Shown piece by piece: positions 33,717 to 46,759 of a DNA stretch of 64,000 bases. Location of the stretch: contig CM043953.1 of the NCBI GenBank assembly GCA_014529385.2, positions 75,463,372-75,527,371 of the forward strand. The letters are read 5' to 3'. Both the position numbers and the translations under genes were made by a program. The notes beneath the pieces are model-generated. The model was not told the DNA's origin. It saw only the letters and a program-made list of their open reading frames with translations, and did not search any database. Numbering within the stretch: the stretch's first letter is position 1; each line of letters starts with the position of its first letter. The stretch comes from Adiantum capillus-veneris. Its lineage: Eukaryota; Streptophyta; Polypodiopsida; Polypodiales; Pteridaceae.

Positions 33717-36700
33717 CTCGACTAGTGAGGCATCATCGATAAGATCTTGCACCGACTTTCCTCGAGGAGCTCTTGCCCTTCAAATACTTGTTTATTTCTT
33801 GGAGCAACCTGAACCACAAACCACCATTGTGGCTCTCGAGGGTCCGGTACAAAGACCACTTGCTCGCAATGTTTGGGGAGCGCAAAATTGTCGCTCGCAT
33901 CTGTCCAAACCTTTGTAGAATCTATCTGCACAAGTTTGTTTCCATCTCTACGTACCGTTGCATTGCAACCAGAAGTAATCACCTTGAACCACTTCACATC
34001 CAACAAAAACATCTCAAACCGTCTGAACCTGACTTTCAAGATATCTCCAGATTACTAGTGCTCTCATTCATGTCTCTGGCACTGGCCCTCCTCTTTTGCA
34101 TGAAACTAACCATTACCCCACTGTCAAACGTGTTTCTTCTGCTGTCAATTTGTTGTGTTCTGAAATGCTTTCCATGCGACCACAGTGCCATGTATGTATG
34201 ATACCTCCAGTCACATCCAATAGCCAGCTCTTCCTCTTCTAGAGATATGGGTTCTCCAATCTGTCGAGCTGCTCTCACTGTCTTGTCCAACCATGCCATT
34301 GTAGGGAATTCAGGTAGAGGAGCGAGATGGTCTGGCAAGGGTAAGCCTCTAGTCGTTCGGCTTCGCCTAAAATTGTGTCGCTCCTTATTGCGTCTCTCTT
34401 TCTCTTCTTCGTACCTTTCAAGCCATTTTTGCATTGGCTCTTAATTTAGTATACAGAACTTCATGATCTTTTCTTGCATGGCGTCGTCCATTTTCTTCGG
34501 CACCCCTTGCCCCTACGGCTCCTCTCCAATCAATCTTGCATCCTCCTCATCGCTCCATAGTCGAGGCATTTCTGGGTCAGAAACGAATAGAAATTCGGTC
34601 GTCAAGACAAGAGACTCTTGCACCAGCCATGCTTGTGCCATGCTCCCCTCTGGACGCGCTTTTTGGAGAACAAAACCCTTAAGTGTTTTTATGAACCGCT
34701 CTAGAAAGAACATCCAACGGCTATGGACTGTACCTGCCACTGCAACCTCATCTACTACATGGACGAGCAAGTGCATTTGGATAGTTAGGCAGCTCGTGGG
34801 TAGATACTTCTCAATCATGCAAAATGCCTCAATGGAGTTAGCCCTTGTGACTGCAATGGATTCCTCTCGTATCTCCTTGGAAGAGATCCACCGCACTAGC
34901 TCTGAAATCTTATATATGCAGGACCGCACTTTCTCCGTTAAACACCCCTTGATTGCAGTTGAAAGAATAAATTGCAAGAACTTAATCCAGTAGTGCATTT
35001 TCAGTCCTGACAGTTGATCGTCATGAGTGAATGCTGTCTTGAGACACCTCATGCATCCTGTTGGTGTCCTGAACTCTAAAATCACCCTTTTGACTTGTCG
35101 TTCCTCGCTTTTTAGCAATACCCATGGCGCTCTTGGAAGCTTTGTTTCGCCCGCTGCATTGGTGAAAGGCCACACCTCTGGCATCTTTTCAACTGACTGC
35201 AAATCATCTCGTGACTCTTGATTGTCTTTCATTCCCATGATTATCTTCCAGAGGAGCTCTCCCACATTCTTGAATATATGCATTGGATCCATCAAATGGT
35301 TAATTAGTAGATCACCCCAGTACGGCACCGTATGGAGAATGGACAAATGCTGCATTCCTGGAACAGGTTGCCCCTCATGTTGGTCCCATCAACGACGCCA
35401 CTCTTGTACATGCATAGGAGGACATTTGACGCGACCAAGCTGACCTTCGCGCAAGTGATGGCCATCTGGAAAATAACGATGGTGGCCTTGATAAATTGTC
35501 TTTTGAAGCGAGGCATAATAGCGCACATCTAAAGACGGCCCACAAATTGGACATGCATTGTATCTCGAAGTTGTAAGCCCTACATATACATGATTCAGTA
35601 CTACAGGAAGTGCTTGCGAATAACGACAATTTTGTAAATCATCCACCATTACCAAAAGCTTCACCATATCCTAGCCAATCATGCATAGTTCACATAAGAA
35701 GTCCATGGATCCTTGCATGTTGTTGTCCTGCTGGTTCAACTGCATCCGCTATGTCGATCCCATGCCATAGCTCCTCAAGCTCGTCAACTAGTGGTGCGAG
35801 ATAAATATCCATGTTTTTTGTCTTGAACTTACCAGGCATCGTAGCCTAATATCAAATGACCCTTCTTGATGGCAAGCCACGGCGGGAGGTTGTAATTGAC
35901 AAGGCACACAGGCCAAGTGCTCCATGACGAGCTTCTCAAGCCAAATGGATTGACTCCATCCATTTCCATGCCCAAACGCAAATTGTGTGGTTCACTCTTA
36001 AAATGTGGCCAGGTATCTTCAATGTGCCTCCAAGCCTTTGAATCAGCGAGTACCCTAAATGTTGCGTCACTGGATCTATTCGTAGAATGCCACCACATCA
36101 ACTTTGCAATGGAACCACAATGAAACATGCTTTTTATCCTTGGAATAATAGGGAAATGCCACAACACTTTAGATGGCACTGACTCGCCAACCACATCTTG
36201 TTTGTAGCGCATTGCTTCACACTTAGGACACGACAAACAATTTGCAAATTCATTCTGAAAAAGAATGCAATCATTTGGACATGCATTAAATCTTGTTGTA
36301 GTCCGAGCCAACTGAGGTCAATAGTCGCTTTGTGTCTGGCCTGGAGGGGACCATTTCATTGCCATCCAAGAGTAGTTGCTCTCGCAACAACCTGTTTAAG
36401 CCACATTAAATTAAAACCTCCCCAAGCACATCACCGTTACAATCGGAAAATCTCTTTTGTAAGTTACGTACCTAAATAAAGTAGTGACGCTTACATCTGA
36501 CCACCCGTACACTGACTGCAGATTCAAAAACGACAGACAAGTACGAAGCACAGATATTTTGGCGCCTTCATAGACGTGCCAACTTTCTCAACATGTCTTC
36601 AGGAGATAGGTGCACATCTTCTAGTGCTGCTTCGTTAGCGTTCTCCTCGCTTGGCTGGAAGAAGGCATCCAGCATCTCCTCCATGCCGTCGTCTTGTGTC

Positions 36701-36976
36701 TGTAAGCCCTCATTTTCTTCCATCCTTGGCTCTGGATTGGTCCGGACCTTCAGGTATAATCCTTTTTCTCTCTCTCTCTGATGTAGATGTTATGTCGCAA
36801 AAATCAATGCCCGTTCCGTAGGAGTTATATCGTAGATTCTGTACGGTTTCTCTAGCAAACTCTCCGTACTTGTGCACATGCCCATTACATATCCTACGCT
36901 TGCGCAGGATCTAATACTTACAGAGCGTGCACGAGCATGCAATCTTTTCCTCCATGTTAGTTGATGACGTTACCAT
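33717..36976 (-). pseudogene. CACTA-1 TNP2-type transposase
   Basis: From ATG at 36976: an N-terminal Cys-rich transposase-associated block (IACSCTLCKY, a TAG, then HVHKYGEFARETVQNLRY); KISVLRTCLSFLNLQSVYGW before a GTACGT donor; the TNP2 domain (RFNACPNDCILFQNEFANCL, 36311 onward; FNPFGLRSSSWSTWPVCLVN; NYNLPPWL; YNACPICGP...YQGHHRYFP, about 35570-35450); DUF4218 (LTIQMHLLVHVVDEVAVAGT, WMFFLERFIKTLKGF, about 34800-34650); and DUF4216 (WFKVITSG...WTDASDNFALP...VVFVPDP, 34039-33722). TNP2 with DUF4218/4216 is the plant CACTA signature. Several stops and frameshifts (near 36725, 36310, 35830 and 35390) show it is dead. Compared with CACTA-2 it lacks about 190 bp of an acidic segment near 33760. 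Confidence 0.88.
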
Positions 36977-37297
36977 CTACAATGATTATGAATGTTGTCT
37001 CAATATATATACTCCTCACAATGTAAACTACCTCGCATTCTCAAGCCTTGTACGATCTCCGCACACCTCGGTCCAGAGGTGTACGGAGATCAGGACCATC
37101 GGGTCAAAATATCGTCTTTATTGGTCAAATCCTATATGGGTTTGACACATACCTGCACACTGAGGTGTACATGACGATGCATGTAGCGGGAAAAACCCCT
37201 TTGCCTCTTCTAGTTCCATAGTTTCTTCTAGAGAGAGAGAGAGCGATAGAGAGAGTTTCTGTCCTTTTCACACAATTGGTCAGCCAAGCTAACTCTT

Positions 37298-37303
37298 TCA
37301 CCA

Positions 37304-37397
<94 letters not shown>

Positions 37398-37427
37398 TCT
37401 CTGTCTCTCTATCTCTCTCTCTCTACT

Positions 37428-37484
<57 letters not shown>

Positions 37485-38009
37485 AATTTCCCAAGTTAAT
37501 GAGGCCTTCTTAAAACACCCAATGTATCACGGCTTGGGAGAAATCCAGAGAGTCTCACTTCAGCCATTACACCACACACGTTGCCCCAAACTACAAATCT
37601 CTCTTCTTTTCCGAACGAGGTAACCGGACCCATCCCTACATCCTTGAGCCCATCCCGTTGAGTGCGATTCGCACCATTGCTCCCATTCTCTACGCTGCGA
37701 GACAGGACGTTGGGGCACTGGCGAGGAGTGTCATCGACTTTGCACCTTATGCCCTCGTCAAGTGCAAGAGAGTGAGTACCACACACTACTTGAGTGCTCA
37801 GCTTTTGACCACATTAGGTCCTCTTTTCCCCATATATTCAGCCATGAGCTCTCCCTACATACCTTCCTCTCCCAACCACGATGTGGACTCTCTATTGCGA
37901 CACTCATTTCAACCATTTTTGAGCATCGAGAGTCACTTGTGGCCTCCACTCACACCACGTGACATATTCATTTGGTCCCATAGGTCATATTTGACCTCCG
38001 AGGACGATA

Positions 38010-38062
<53 letters not shown>

Positions 38063-38123
38063 ATTTCCTACACACACACACACACACATTTCTCTCTCTC
38101 TTTATTTTCCTACATACACACGC

Positions 38124-38196
<73 letters not shown>

Positions 38197-38296
38197 CCTC
38201 CCCCTCCTACACATACACACACAACAATGTAGCTTGAGAGAGAGAGAGAGGGAGATGGGGGGGGGGAGGGGGGGGAGAGGGGGAGGGGGGGGAGAG
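37298..38296. repeat. Microsatellite block of CACTA-1
   Basis: Successive (CT)n, (TA)n (about 37344-37394), (CT)n (37423-37481), a 500-bp non-repetitive insert, (CT)n (38017-38061), (CA)n, (CT)n (38126-38193) and a G-rich tract (38251-38296). It lies between the 5' terminus and the first exon, as does the block in CACTA-2. Apparent open frames here are repeat artefacts. Confidence 0.85.
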
Positions 38297-38587
38297 AACA
38301 ATACCTGCACTGTAGGTTTCCAAGAAGGGGCTAGATCTGTGCGCGCGCTGGCAGGTGAAAATGACCGCCTGCACGCGGATTTGGTTTTTTTTCCCAAAAA
38401 AAATTTCGCCGATATACGCGTCGATATACGCATGTAAATACACCTGGAAATACGCGCTTTTCAACAGACATTGCCATGCGTATTGCCACGTACGTATCGA
38501 CACGGGGTATACCCGTCGAAATGCATGTGGAAAGGTACGGTGCGTCACAATGTTGCGCGTCGAAAAGCGCGTAGTGTTGTAGTGATT

Positions 38588-40369
38588 TGCAATGCACTCT
38601 AGTCGATTCACATTCGATCACATATGTTGTGAGCAAACTTACACATTGCAATGCACTCTCTACATGGCATTAGGAATACAACAATGCTATGCTTTCTCAA
38701 TGCAATTGTAAATATGATGATTATTTATACATCCTCTTCGATTTAATTTGCAAACAATAAGACACATCTATTTTCAAATGCTACAAAGAATAAATAATTT
38801 CTACACTAAAACAATGATAAGTATTTGCAAAACACACATGAAAGCAATAATATCTATGATTGGTCATGTCATGCACTAACAATCTTTCATAATACATAAT
38901 GCACTCCCTATATAAACCAATGCATGAAACAACACAAAAAAATCTTCAATACAATCACACAATTAAGGAATACTTGTACCCAGTCACAAGGATTGTAGTC
39001 CCCTTATGCATCCAATTCAATATGTAAAAGCTATTTTCACCCAATTAAGGATTATAGTTCTTATCTTGCACATTGACATTGTATATCAACTCAAATTTAT
39101 AATGGTGAAAAATGCAAGACTTCAAGGATTTTTATATATCCAATACACTAGTACAGGGCATCCAATTAACCTTGACTATCGACTCATCATTTACATATAC
39201 TCATCTTCTAAAACCAACTTCATCCCTTTTATGAACCAATGGCTTTGTCGCAATAAGCATGACTCTCTAAATTCTCAATTGTTTTAGTTTCGTACCTTTA
39301 TGTTCGATGAAGGATTTAAATATTTTTAAAAGTGATTATCGAATTAAAAATCACATTCGGCAAAAAAAAAAAGGACTTGTGACTCTGTAACCTTAGGTCA
39401 ATTCAAAATAAGATGATTGTATCCAATGCTCGGATACACTCCCAAGGATTTGCCTAGTCAAAGCCCACAATTAGCAAGGGTTTTACTTTATATAATTACG
39501 TCCGTCGGGCTTTCTTATTTTTGCGACGGTTCCATCTGGCAATTGCTTTTACTCAGAGGGCCCGCCAAGAAGATAAAGAATCCAACGGACCCGAATGGAA
39601 TATGTATATACACGACGGGCTAACCTGCTCTATTGGTTTTTGTAAGTCATCATCAAGATCACGTTAATAATTAACGTGATCACGTCTTTTGTTTGTGTAA
39701 TTACTAGTGTTATTAACATAATCACACAATCATGATCACATCAATGAAATCCTTGCTTTTGCCACATGTCAACATTTTGGGCTTGCTATCTTAAAGATCA
39801 AGAATTTTTCATTAAAAATTCTTGTAGGGTCCCCAAATTTTGCAAAAATAAAAATCCTTTCAAACCATCTCAAATAAATAAGTGAATGATGAGTTTAAGA
39901 AATTAAAACCCCCTAAAAATTTAAAAGTTAAAAGACTTTTCGTATCCATATAAAGAGATGATTTGAGTGTGGATTCATATATTTGTACTTTTCTTTGTGT
40001 TTTCGTTTCCTCTAGGTTTTTTGCTCTATAGACTTCCTTTGCACTATGCACTACATAGCTAATGAATTTATTTTTTGGAGCCATTAGGAAATGTATACAA
40101 AAAGTTTCTTATGTGCCTATTAATGAAATTATTAGTAGATAAATAACTACTAAAGTTTGATACAAAAATTTGATGAAAAAAGCATACCATTTTCCATTTC
40201 ACCCATTTTGAGCTAAGTTACTCATGAGTTAACAACTCCTTGATTGATCGATATGTGCATGTATATGTCTGAATGTGTATATATGTGTGCATGTATATAT
40301 GTGATTGTGCATGTGTGTGTACATGATGTGTATATGTATTGTGAATGTGTACATGTGTGTGTCTGTGTG

Positions 40370-40408
<39 letters not shown>

Positions 40409-41081
40409 GGGGAGAGAGAGAAGAAAGAGAGGGAGAGCATGTAGGTTTAGAGCCGCCCCACATTGGTTGTGGTTCACTAACAGAGAAAGAACGATCTAGC
40501 ATGCTCATCAAACAATACATTGTGCTATCACGAGTTATTATGACATATATAACAATCTCAGGGAATTCACTATTAATAATGGGGAGATGTCACTTGTGTG
40601 CATCCAAACTACAGAAACCCCCCTATGTACGATATCTTACATGCTAACCTACCCCCTACATACGGAAAAGATATGGCTATTTTCGCAATGAGCCATCTCC
40701 CCTCATACGGATTTTGTACAGAATATAATGACCCACTATTTTAAGTATACTAGTAATATGACAATTTTAGAAGCACGTGCTTATGCAACAATACATGCTG
40801 AATTGCAAATGAACGAAAGTGTAGATTGTAGTGCTGAAAATTTCTTACCCTTCTGTAGGAAGGACAAATTTTGAGTTCACCTTACTTACAAAGAACTAAA
40901 ATCTCTCTTACACACACACATACATGTGCAAGTGCATAAAAAGCATTATTGGGTTTGTAGTATTTTTGACAAAAACCTACGGAGACGCCATTTCACTTCA
41001 AAGCACAAATAGACAAACTTTCCAAAAGACACTAATTGAGCAAGACACTAATTTTAAAATCTATAACTCGTTTTATTGTAA
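38588..41081. other. Spacer between the two CACTA elements
   Basis: No gene recognised. Contents: AT-rich DNA, a TG/TATG-rich stretch (40244-40370) leading into 36 consecutive G (40372-40407) and a short GA tract. A 68-codon frame at 39417-39623 has no known motif. Confidence 0.5.
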
Positions 41082-41349
41082 AAACACTACAACATAATAC
41101 CCAGCTTTCGACGCATCGTACCTTTCCACACGCTTTTCGACAGGCATACTGCTCGTCCATATACGCGTGGAAATATACGTGGCTATAAGCGTCGAAAGCT
41201 GCGTGTTTCTACGTGTATTTCCACACGTATATCGACGAAAAAAATTTGGGGGAAAAAATCCAATCCGCGTGCAGGCGGTCATTTTCGCCTCCGAGCGCGC
41301 GCACAGATCTACCCTTGGAAACCTGCAGCGCAGATATTATTGATCTTCC

Positions 41350-41350
<1 letters not shown>

Positions 41351-41444
<94 letters not shown>

Positions 41445-41459
41445 GCTACATTGTGTGAG

Positions 41460-41515
<56 letters not shown>

Positions 41516-41562
41516 GAAAGAGAGAGAGAGAGAGAGAGAGAGATTGTGTGTCTGTAGGAAAT

Positions 41563-41597
<35 letters not shown>

Positions 41598-41672
41598 GTG
41601 TGTGTGTGTGTGTGTGTGGGTAGGAAATCAAAGAGAGAGAGAAATGTGTGTGCGTGTGTGTGTGTAAGAAAC

Positions 41673-41727
<55 letters not shown>

Positions 41728-41797
41728 GTGTGTGTGTGTATAGGAAATTAAAGAGAGAAAGAGAGAGAGAAATGTGTGTGTATGTGTGTAAGAAATT

Positions 41798-41828
<31 letters not shown>

Positions 41829-41867
41829 TGTAGGAAATTAAAGAGAGAGAGATGTGTGTAGGAAATT

Positions 41868-41914
<47 letters not shown>

Positions 41915-41939
41915 GAGAATAACAGAGAGATCGAGGGAA

Positions 41940-41983
<44 letters not shown>

Positions 41984-41987
41984 GGAA

Positions 41988-42040
<53 letters not shown>

Positions 42041-42109
42041 AAGATAGAGAGAAGTAGAGAGAAGTAGAGAGAGAGAGAGGGAGGGAAAGAGAGAGAGAGA
42101 GAGAGAGAG

Positions 42110-42152
<43 letters not shown>

Positions 42153-42161
42153 TAGGGAAAT

Positions 42162-42204
<43 letters not shown>

Positions 42205-42262
42205 AGAGCCAGAGATAGAGGTAGAGAAACAGAGAGAATTAACTAGAGATAGCTACGAAGAT

Positions 42263-42316
<54 letters not shown>

Positions 42317-42350
42317 TAGTAGATAGAGAAAGTCTCTATCTATCTCTCTC
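41351..42350. repeat. Microsatellite block of CACTA-2
   Basis: 64 consecutive C (41351-41414), then (CT)n, (GT)n (41463-41513) and about 800 bp of (GA)n with GTGTGT and AGGAAAT interruptions to about 42350. The AGGAAATNA spacers recur regularly between GA blocks, so the tract expanded partly as a larger unit. Confidence 0.9.
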
Positions 42351-42607
42351 CCTCTAGAAAAAACTATGGAACTAAAAGAGGCAAAGGGCTTTTGCCCGCT
42401 ACATGCATTGTCATGTACACCTCGGAAAGCACCTATGTGACTACCCATATAGGATTTGACAAATAAAGACGATATTTTGACCCGGTGGTCCTGATCTCCG
42501 TACACCTCTGGAGCGAGGTGTGTGGAGATCGGGTATGGGTAGAGAATGCAAGGTAGTTTACATTGTGAGGAGTATATATATTAAAACAACATTCATAATC
42601 ATTGTAG

Positions 42608-44693
42608 ATGGCAACGTCATCAACTAACATGGAGGAAAAGATTGCATGCTCGTGCATGCTCTGCAAGTATCAAATCCTACGCAAGCGTAGGATATATAAT
42701 GAGCATGTGCACAAGTACGGAGAGTTGGCTAGAGAAACCGTACAGAATCTACGATACGAGTCCTACGGAACGGGCATTGATTTTCGTGACATAACACCTA
42801 CATCTGAGAGAGAGATAAAAAGAATTATTCGTGAAGGTCCGACCAATCTAGAGCCAAGGATGGAAGCAGAGGAGGGCTTACAGATAGAAGACGACGGCAT
42901 GGAGGAGATGTTGGATGCCTTCTTCCAGACAAGCGATGAGAACGCTAACAAAGCAGCACCAGAAGACGTGCACCTATCTCTTAAGGACATGTTCAAAAAG
43001 TTGGCACGTCAACCAATCTATGAAGGTGCCAAAATATCTGTGCTTCGTACTTGTCTCAAGAGTTAGGACGCCAGCAAGATGCATGCGATGTCTCAAGACA
43101 ACATTCACCCGTGACGATCAATAATTAGGACTAAAATCGCACGACTGGCTTAAGTTCTTGCAATTTATTCTTCCAATTGCGATCAAGGGGTGTTTAACGA
43201 AGGAAGTGCAGTCCTGCATATACAAGATTTTAGAGATAGTGCGGTGGATCTCTTCCAAGAAGATACAAGAAGAATCCATTGCATTCGCAAGGGCTAACTC
43301 CATTGAGGCAGTTTGCATGATTGAGAAGTATCTACCCGCGAGCTGCCTAACTATCCAAATGCACTTGCTCGTCCATGTAGTAGATGAGGTTGTAGTGGCA
43401 GGTACAGTCCACAGCCGTTGGATGTTCTTTCTAGAGCGGTTCATGAAAACACTTAAGGATTTTGTTTGCCAAAAAGCGCGTCCAGATGGGATCATCGCAG
43501 AAGGATGGCTGGTGCAAGAGTCTTTTGTCTTGATGATCGAATTTCTATCCGTTTCTGACCCACAAATGCCTGGACTATGGAGCGATGAGGAGGATGCAAG
43601 ATTGGTGAGAGAGGAGCCACAGGGGCAAGGGGTGCCGAAGAAAATGGACGACGCCATGCGAGAAAAGATCATGAAGTTCTGTATACTAAATTTAGAGCCG
43701 ATGCAAAAATGGCTTGAAAGCTACGAAGAAGAGAAAGAGAGACGCAATAGGGAGCGACACGATTTCAGGCGAAGCCAAACGACTAGAGGCTTACCCTTGC
43801 CAGACTGTCTCGCCCCTCTACCTAAATTCCCTACAATGGCATGGTTGGACAAGACAGTGAGAGCAGCTCGACAGATCGGAGAACCCATATCTCCAGAAGA
43901 GGAAGAGCTGGCTATTGGATGTGACTGGAGGTATCATATATACATGGCATTGTGGTCGCATGGAAAGCATTTCAGAACACAACAAATTGACTACAGAAGA
44001 AACACGTTTGACAGTGGGGTAATAGTTAGTTTCATGCAAAAGAGTAGGGCCAGTGCTGCCAGAGACACGAATGAGAGCACTAGCAACCTGGATTACTGTG
44101 GTCTGGTGTCAGATATCTTGAAAGTCAGCTTCAAACGGTTTGAGATTTTTTTGTTGGATGTGAAGTGGTTCAAGGTGATTACTTCTGGTCGCAATGCAAT
44201 GGTATGCACAGATGGAAACAAGCTTGTGCAGATAGATTCTACAAAGGTTTGGACAGATGCGAGCGACACGTTTGCTCTCCCTGAACATTGCGAGCAAGTG
44301 GTCTTTGTATCGGACCCTCAAGAGCGACAATGGTGGTTTGTGGTTCAGGTTGCTCCAAGAAATAAACAAGTATTTGAAGGGCAAGAGCTCCTGGAGGAAA
44401 TTCGGCCAGACAACGCAGATACTACTGTGAATTTAGATTAGATGGACGAAAGTATGGCAGACGATGCTGACAGATATACAAGGGATGATGCAGACAAGGC
44501 AGTTATGACACTTGTAGATGAAGATGCAATGGATGAAGACAATCTGTCAGAACGAGTTGGGGTAGAGTTATGTCTGCAGTTAGAGATAGATGATGATACG
44601 GTGCAAGATCTTATCGATGATGCCTCAGTAGTCGAGGCCTGTAAGTGTTTGTGTAAAAACCTTGATTTAAAATTAAGCTTATTTTTAATTTAA
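42608..44693 (+). pseudogene. CACTA-2 transposase-like gene lacking TNP2
   Basis: ATG at 42608 opens 152 codons with the transposase-associated Cys block (IACSCMLCKYQILRKRRIYN) and runs to ISVLRTCL (about 43040-43060). It then jumps directly to RTPARCMRCLKT, skipping about 1.4 kb that in CACTA-1 encodes TNP2. A long frame (43158-44441) follows with DUF4218 (MHLLVHVVDEVVVAGTVHSR) and DUF4216 (VKWFKVITSGRNAMVCTDGN, FALPEHCEQVVFVSDPQERQ). It ends in TAG (44439-44441), after which the same frame goes on with an acidic tail to GTAAGT at 44641, a likely donor. Acceptor TTTGTGCAG at 44725-44734 would join it to the next segment. Without TNP2 it cannot be a transposase. Confidence 0.85.
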
Positions 44694-44735
44694 ACAAAGG
44701 CGTTCTGACGCTTTCTTTTACTTTCTTTGTGCAGG

Positions 44736-45961
44736 ACTTTAGTATGGCAGACGAGTATCCAGATCCCGCTTCTATGATTGCGGATGTATTTATTGGCTTC
44801 ATCACACGGATGACACCCAGTCAGATGGCAGATGCGTCTCAGTATTGGGTAGCTAGAGGCACGGGTACCACGCCTTCGGGCTTCACACCCGAGGGTCCGA
44901 CGCCTATGGGGGGGACGCCTGGGGGGGGGGGGGGGGGATGCCTATGGGTACGATGCTTGTGAGGTCTCCCATCACGGTTGCTGCGACACCTAGGGGTACG
45001 GCAGAGGCAGGTACGTCATCATCTCCGCAGCACAAGCGCACTCGCCAATCTCGACGATCCTCAGGTAGAGGTGCTGGTTGTTGTGGAGGAGGGTCCATAG
45101 CACAAGCGCACTCGCCAATCTCGACGATCGTCAGGTAGAGGTGGTGGTTGCTGTGGAGGAGGGTTCCACAGATGCTTCGACCCCTCCTCACTCACGAACC
45201 CCGTACCACCCAGGCACACCTCTTGACACACCTTTTAGCACACCTCGGACACCTTGGGGGCACACGATCCTAGTGCCTCCAAGGTCTATACTATACGGGC
45301 AGATGGACAGGTTGACATGGCTAAAGTCGTGACTGAGATGAGACAGTGGGTTCGCCACCTCACGGAGCTACAGTTTGCGACCACCATTATGACACCTTGG
45401 CCTGATCAGGATCGTAGCAAAGTCAATTATATAGTGGAAACCATCATGAGAGAGTATCAGCCTACTCCGGGTTCATAGGAGCTTCCGAGGAGGTGGATCA
45501 CGGGTGTTGCACGGGACACTGTGAAACATCATCGAGATGCAGCTTGTCGGGCTTTCGAGACCGGCTCGCCGAAGCCTTCGGGCATCTCACACGAGACGTG
45601 GCAGCAGATCAGGGAGAATGAGCAGATATCGAACACGCGGTTCAGACAGCAGCGTCCGGCCGCGGAGATACGACAGATGACCAGGGGCACATCTCATCTT
45701 GGTAGCGGAGGCTTCGACACCTTTCGCTATGAGTTTGTGAGTTTCCAATCCAATCCTAGCTATGGCGTTTTTTTTTTTCAACACGATAAATCATGTATTC
45801 TTAAATTACTTTGGTTTCTGTATAAACGCAGAATCTTGCAATGCATCGAGCCCCGACACGCCACAGGAGACAGATAGATATCGGAGAGGTATTTATGAAG
45901 TATTGAATGATCTTGTTGCCACAAGAGAGCCTGTAGGCTGGGAGGCCTTAGAGTTTCGCTG
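44736..45961 (+). pseudogene. CACTA-2 second coding segment (Ptta/En/Spm-like)
   Basis: After a good acceptor the frame reads SMADEYPDPASMIADVFIGF and MADASQYWVARGTGT, then a Gly/Pro/Thr-rich linker disrupted by a poly-G run (44921-44937) and by a duplicated 56-bp piece (GCACAAGCGCACTCGCCAAT at 45030 and 45100). Then MRQWVRHLTELQFATTIMTP, NYIVETIMREYQPTPGS, a TAG (45476-45478), PRRWITGVARDTVKHHRDAA and GISHETWQQIRENEQISNTR up to FDTFRYEF, a GTGAGT donor at 45736, an intron, CGCAG, and the last exon ending LEFR-stop near 45961. The order resembles Transposase_24-type proteins; function in transposition is inferred. Confidence 0.65.
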
Positions 45962-46143
45962 ATCGATTGCGGTAAGACGTTAATATGTATGAGTTGATTC
46001 AATTAATTAAGTATATGTGAAGTAATATCATACTAATTTTTTGAGTTGTCCTTTTATGTGCACGTTGTGACGCGGAGTCATCAATGGGTTTCTATATATG
46101 TTTTGTGAGACACAGACACGTCTTTGTGTCTCTTTCTTGTATA

Positions 46144-46440
46144 GCCATGGTTATGGTTATTGTTTAGACATGGTTATGGTTATTGTTTTGTTTATGGTTA
46201 TGGTTATTGGTCTTGTATATACATGGTTATGGTTATGGTTATGGTTATTGTTTTTGTATAGACATGGTTATGGTTATTGTTTTGTTTATGGTTATGTTTA
46301 ACTTTATGGTTATGGTTATGGTTATGGTTATGGTTATGGTTATGGTTATTGTTTTGTTTATGGTTATGGTTATCGTTATGGTTTTGATCAATATGGTTGT
46401 GGCTATGGTTTTAATTTGGTTATGGTTTTGCACAAAGTTT
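46144..46440. repeat. (TTATGG)n tract of CACTA-2
   Basis: TTATGG hexamers with TTATTGTTTTG interruptions, matching the inverted tract in CACTA-1. It differs from the plant telomere repeat TTTAGGG. Confidence 0.85.
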
Positions 46441-46669
46441 GTTATATATGAAGTTTGTTATGGTTATGATTTTAATTTGGTTATGGTTTTGCACAAAGTT
46501 CGTTTCATCTCTAATTCCATCAAGTTGTGCCTTAAATCTTATGTGAGATCCTACATGGATATCATGTAGGAGACGTATACATATGGTTTTTTTTTTAAAG
46601 TTTATGTTAAAACAAAGGGAACTCTGCCGAAATTTATGCAGGAGCATGGTTGAGTTTGGTGTTGCTCGC

Positions 46670-46759
46670 TTTCTTGGGCAGAGGACAGGCAGTCTGGCTG
46701 TGGCTGTGTCCATCTTTTCATTGGGCACAGGCCAGGCTGTCTGTCCTCTGCCCAAGAAA
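46670..46759. repeat. Subterminal foldback of CACTA-2
   Basis: Arms of 23 bp (TTTCTTGGGCAGAGGACAGG..., 46670-46692; inverse at 46737-46759, one mismatch) with further pairing inside (CAGTCTGGC / GCCAGGCTG). Better preserved than the CACTA-1 copy. Confidence 0.88.

Larger units (their letters stand above)
31551..38584 (-). mobile_element. CACTA (En/Spm) transposon CACTA-1
   Basis: It begins CACTACAACA at 31551 and ends TGTTGTAGTG at 38584, flanked on both sides by ATT (31548-31550 and 38585-38587), the 3-bp target duplication of CACTA elements. Length 7034 bp. Genes lie on the minus strand, so the 38584 end is 5'. TTCGACG/CGTCGAA subterminal repeats are dense within about 150-200 bp of both ends, as expected for transposase binding sites. 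Inside are a TNP2-type gene, a second coding segment, a microsatellite block and a subterminal foldback. It is the sister of CACTA-2. Confidence 0.93.

Noticed and set aside
37276-38433. Frames of up to 259 codons with Ser-Leu or Arg-Glu runs
   Set aside because: Translations of CT/GA microsatellites; no real protein segment conserved between the two CACTA elements.
41213-42000. Poly-Pro and Cys-Val frames
   Set aside because: Products of poly-C and (GT)n tracts.
46144-46440. Interstitial telomere repeat
   Set aside because: The unit is TTATGG, not TTTAGGG, and it is internal to a CACTA element that has a sister copy.
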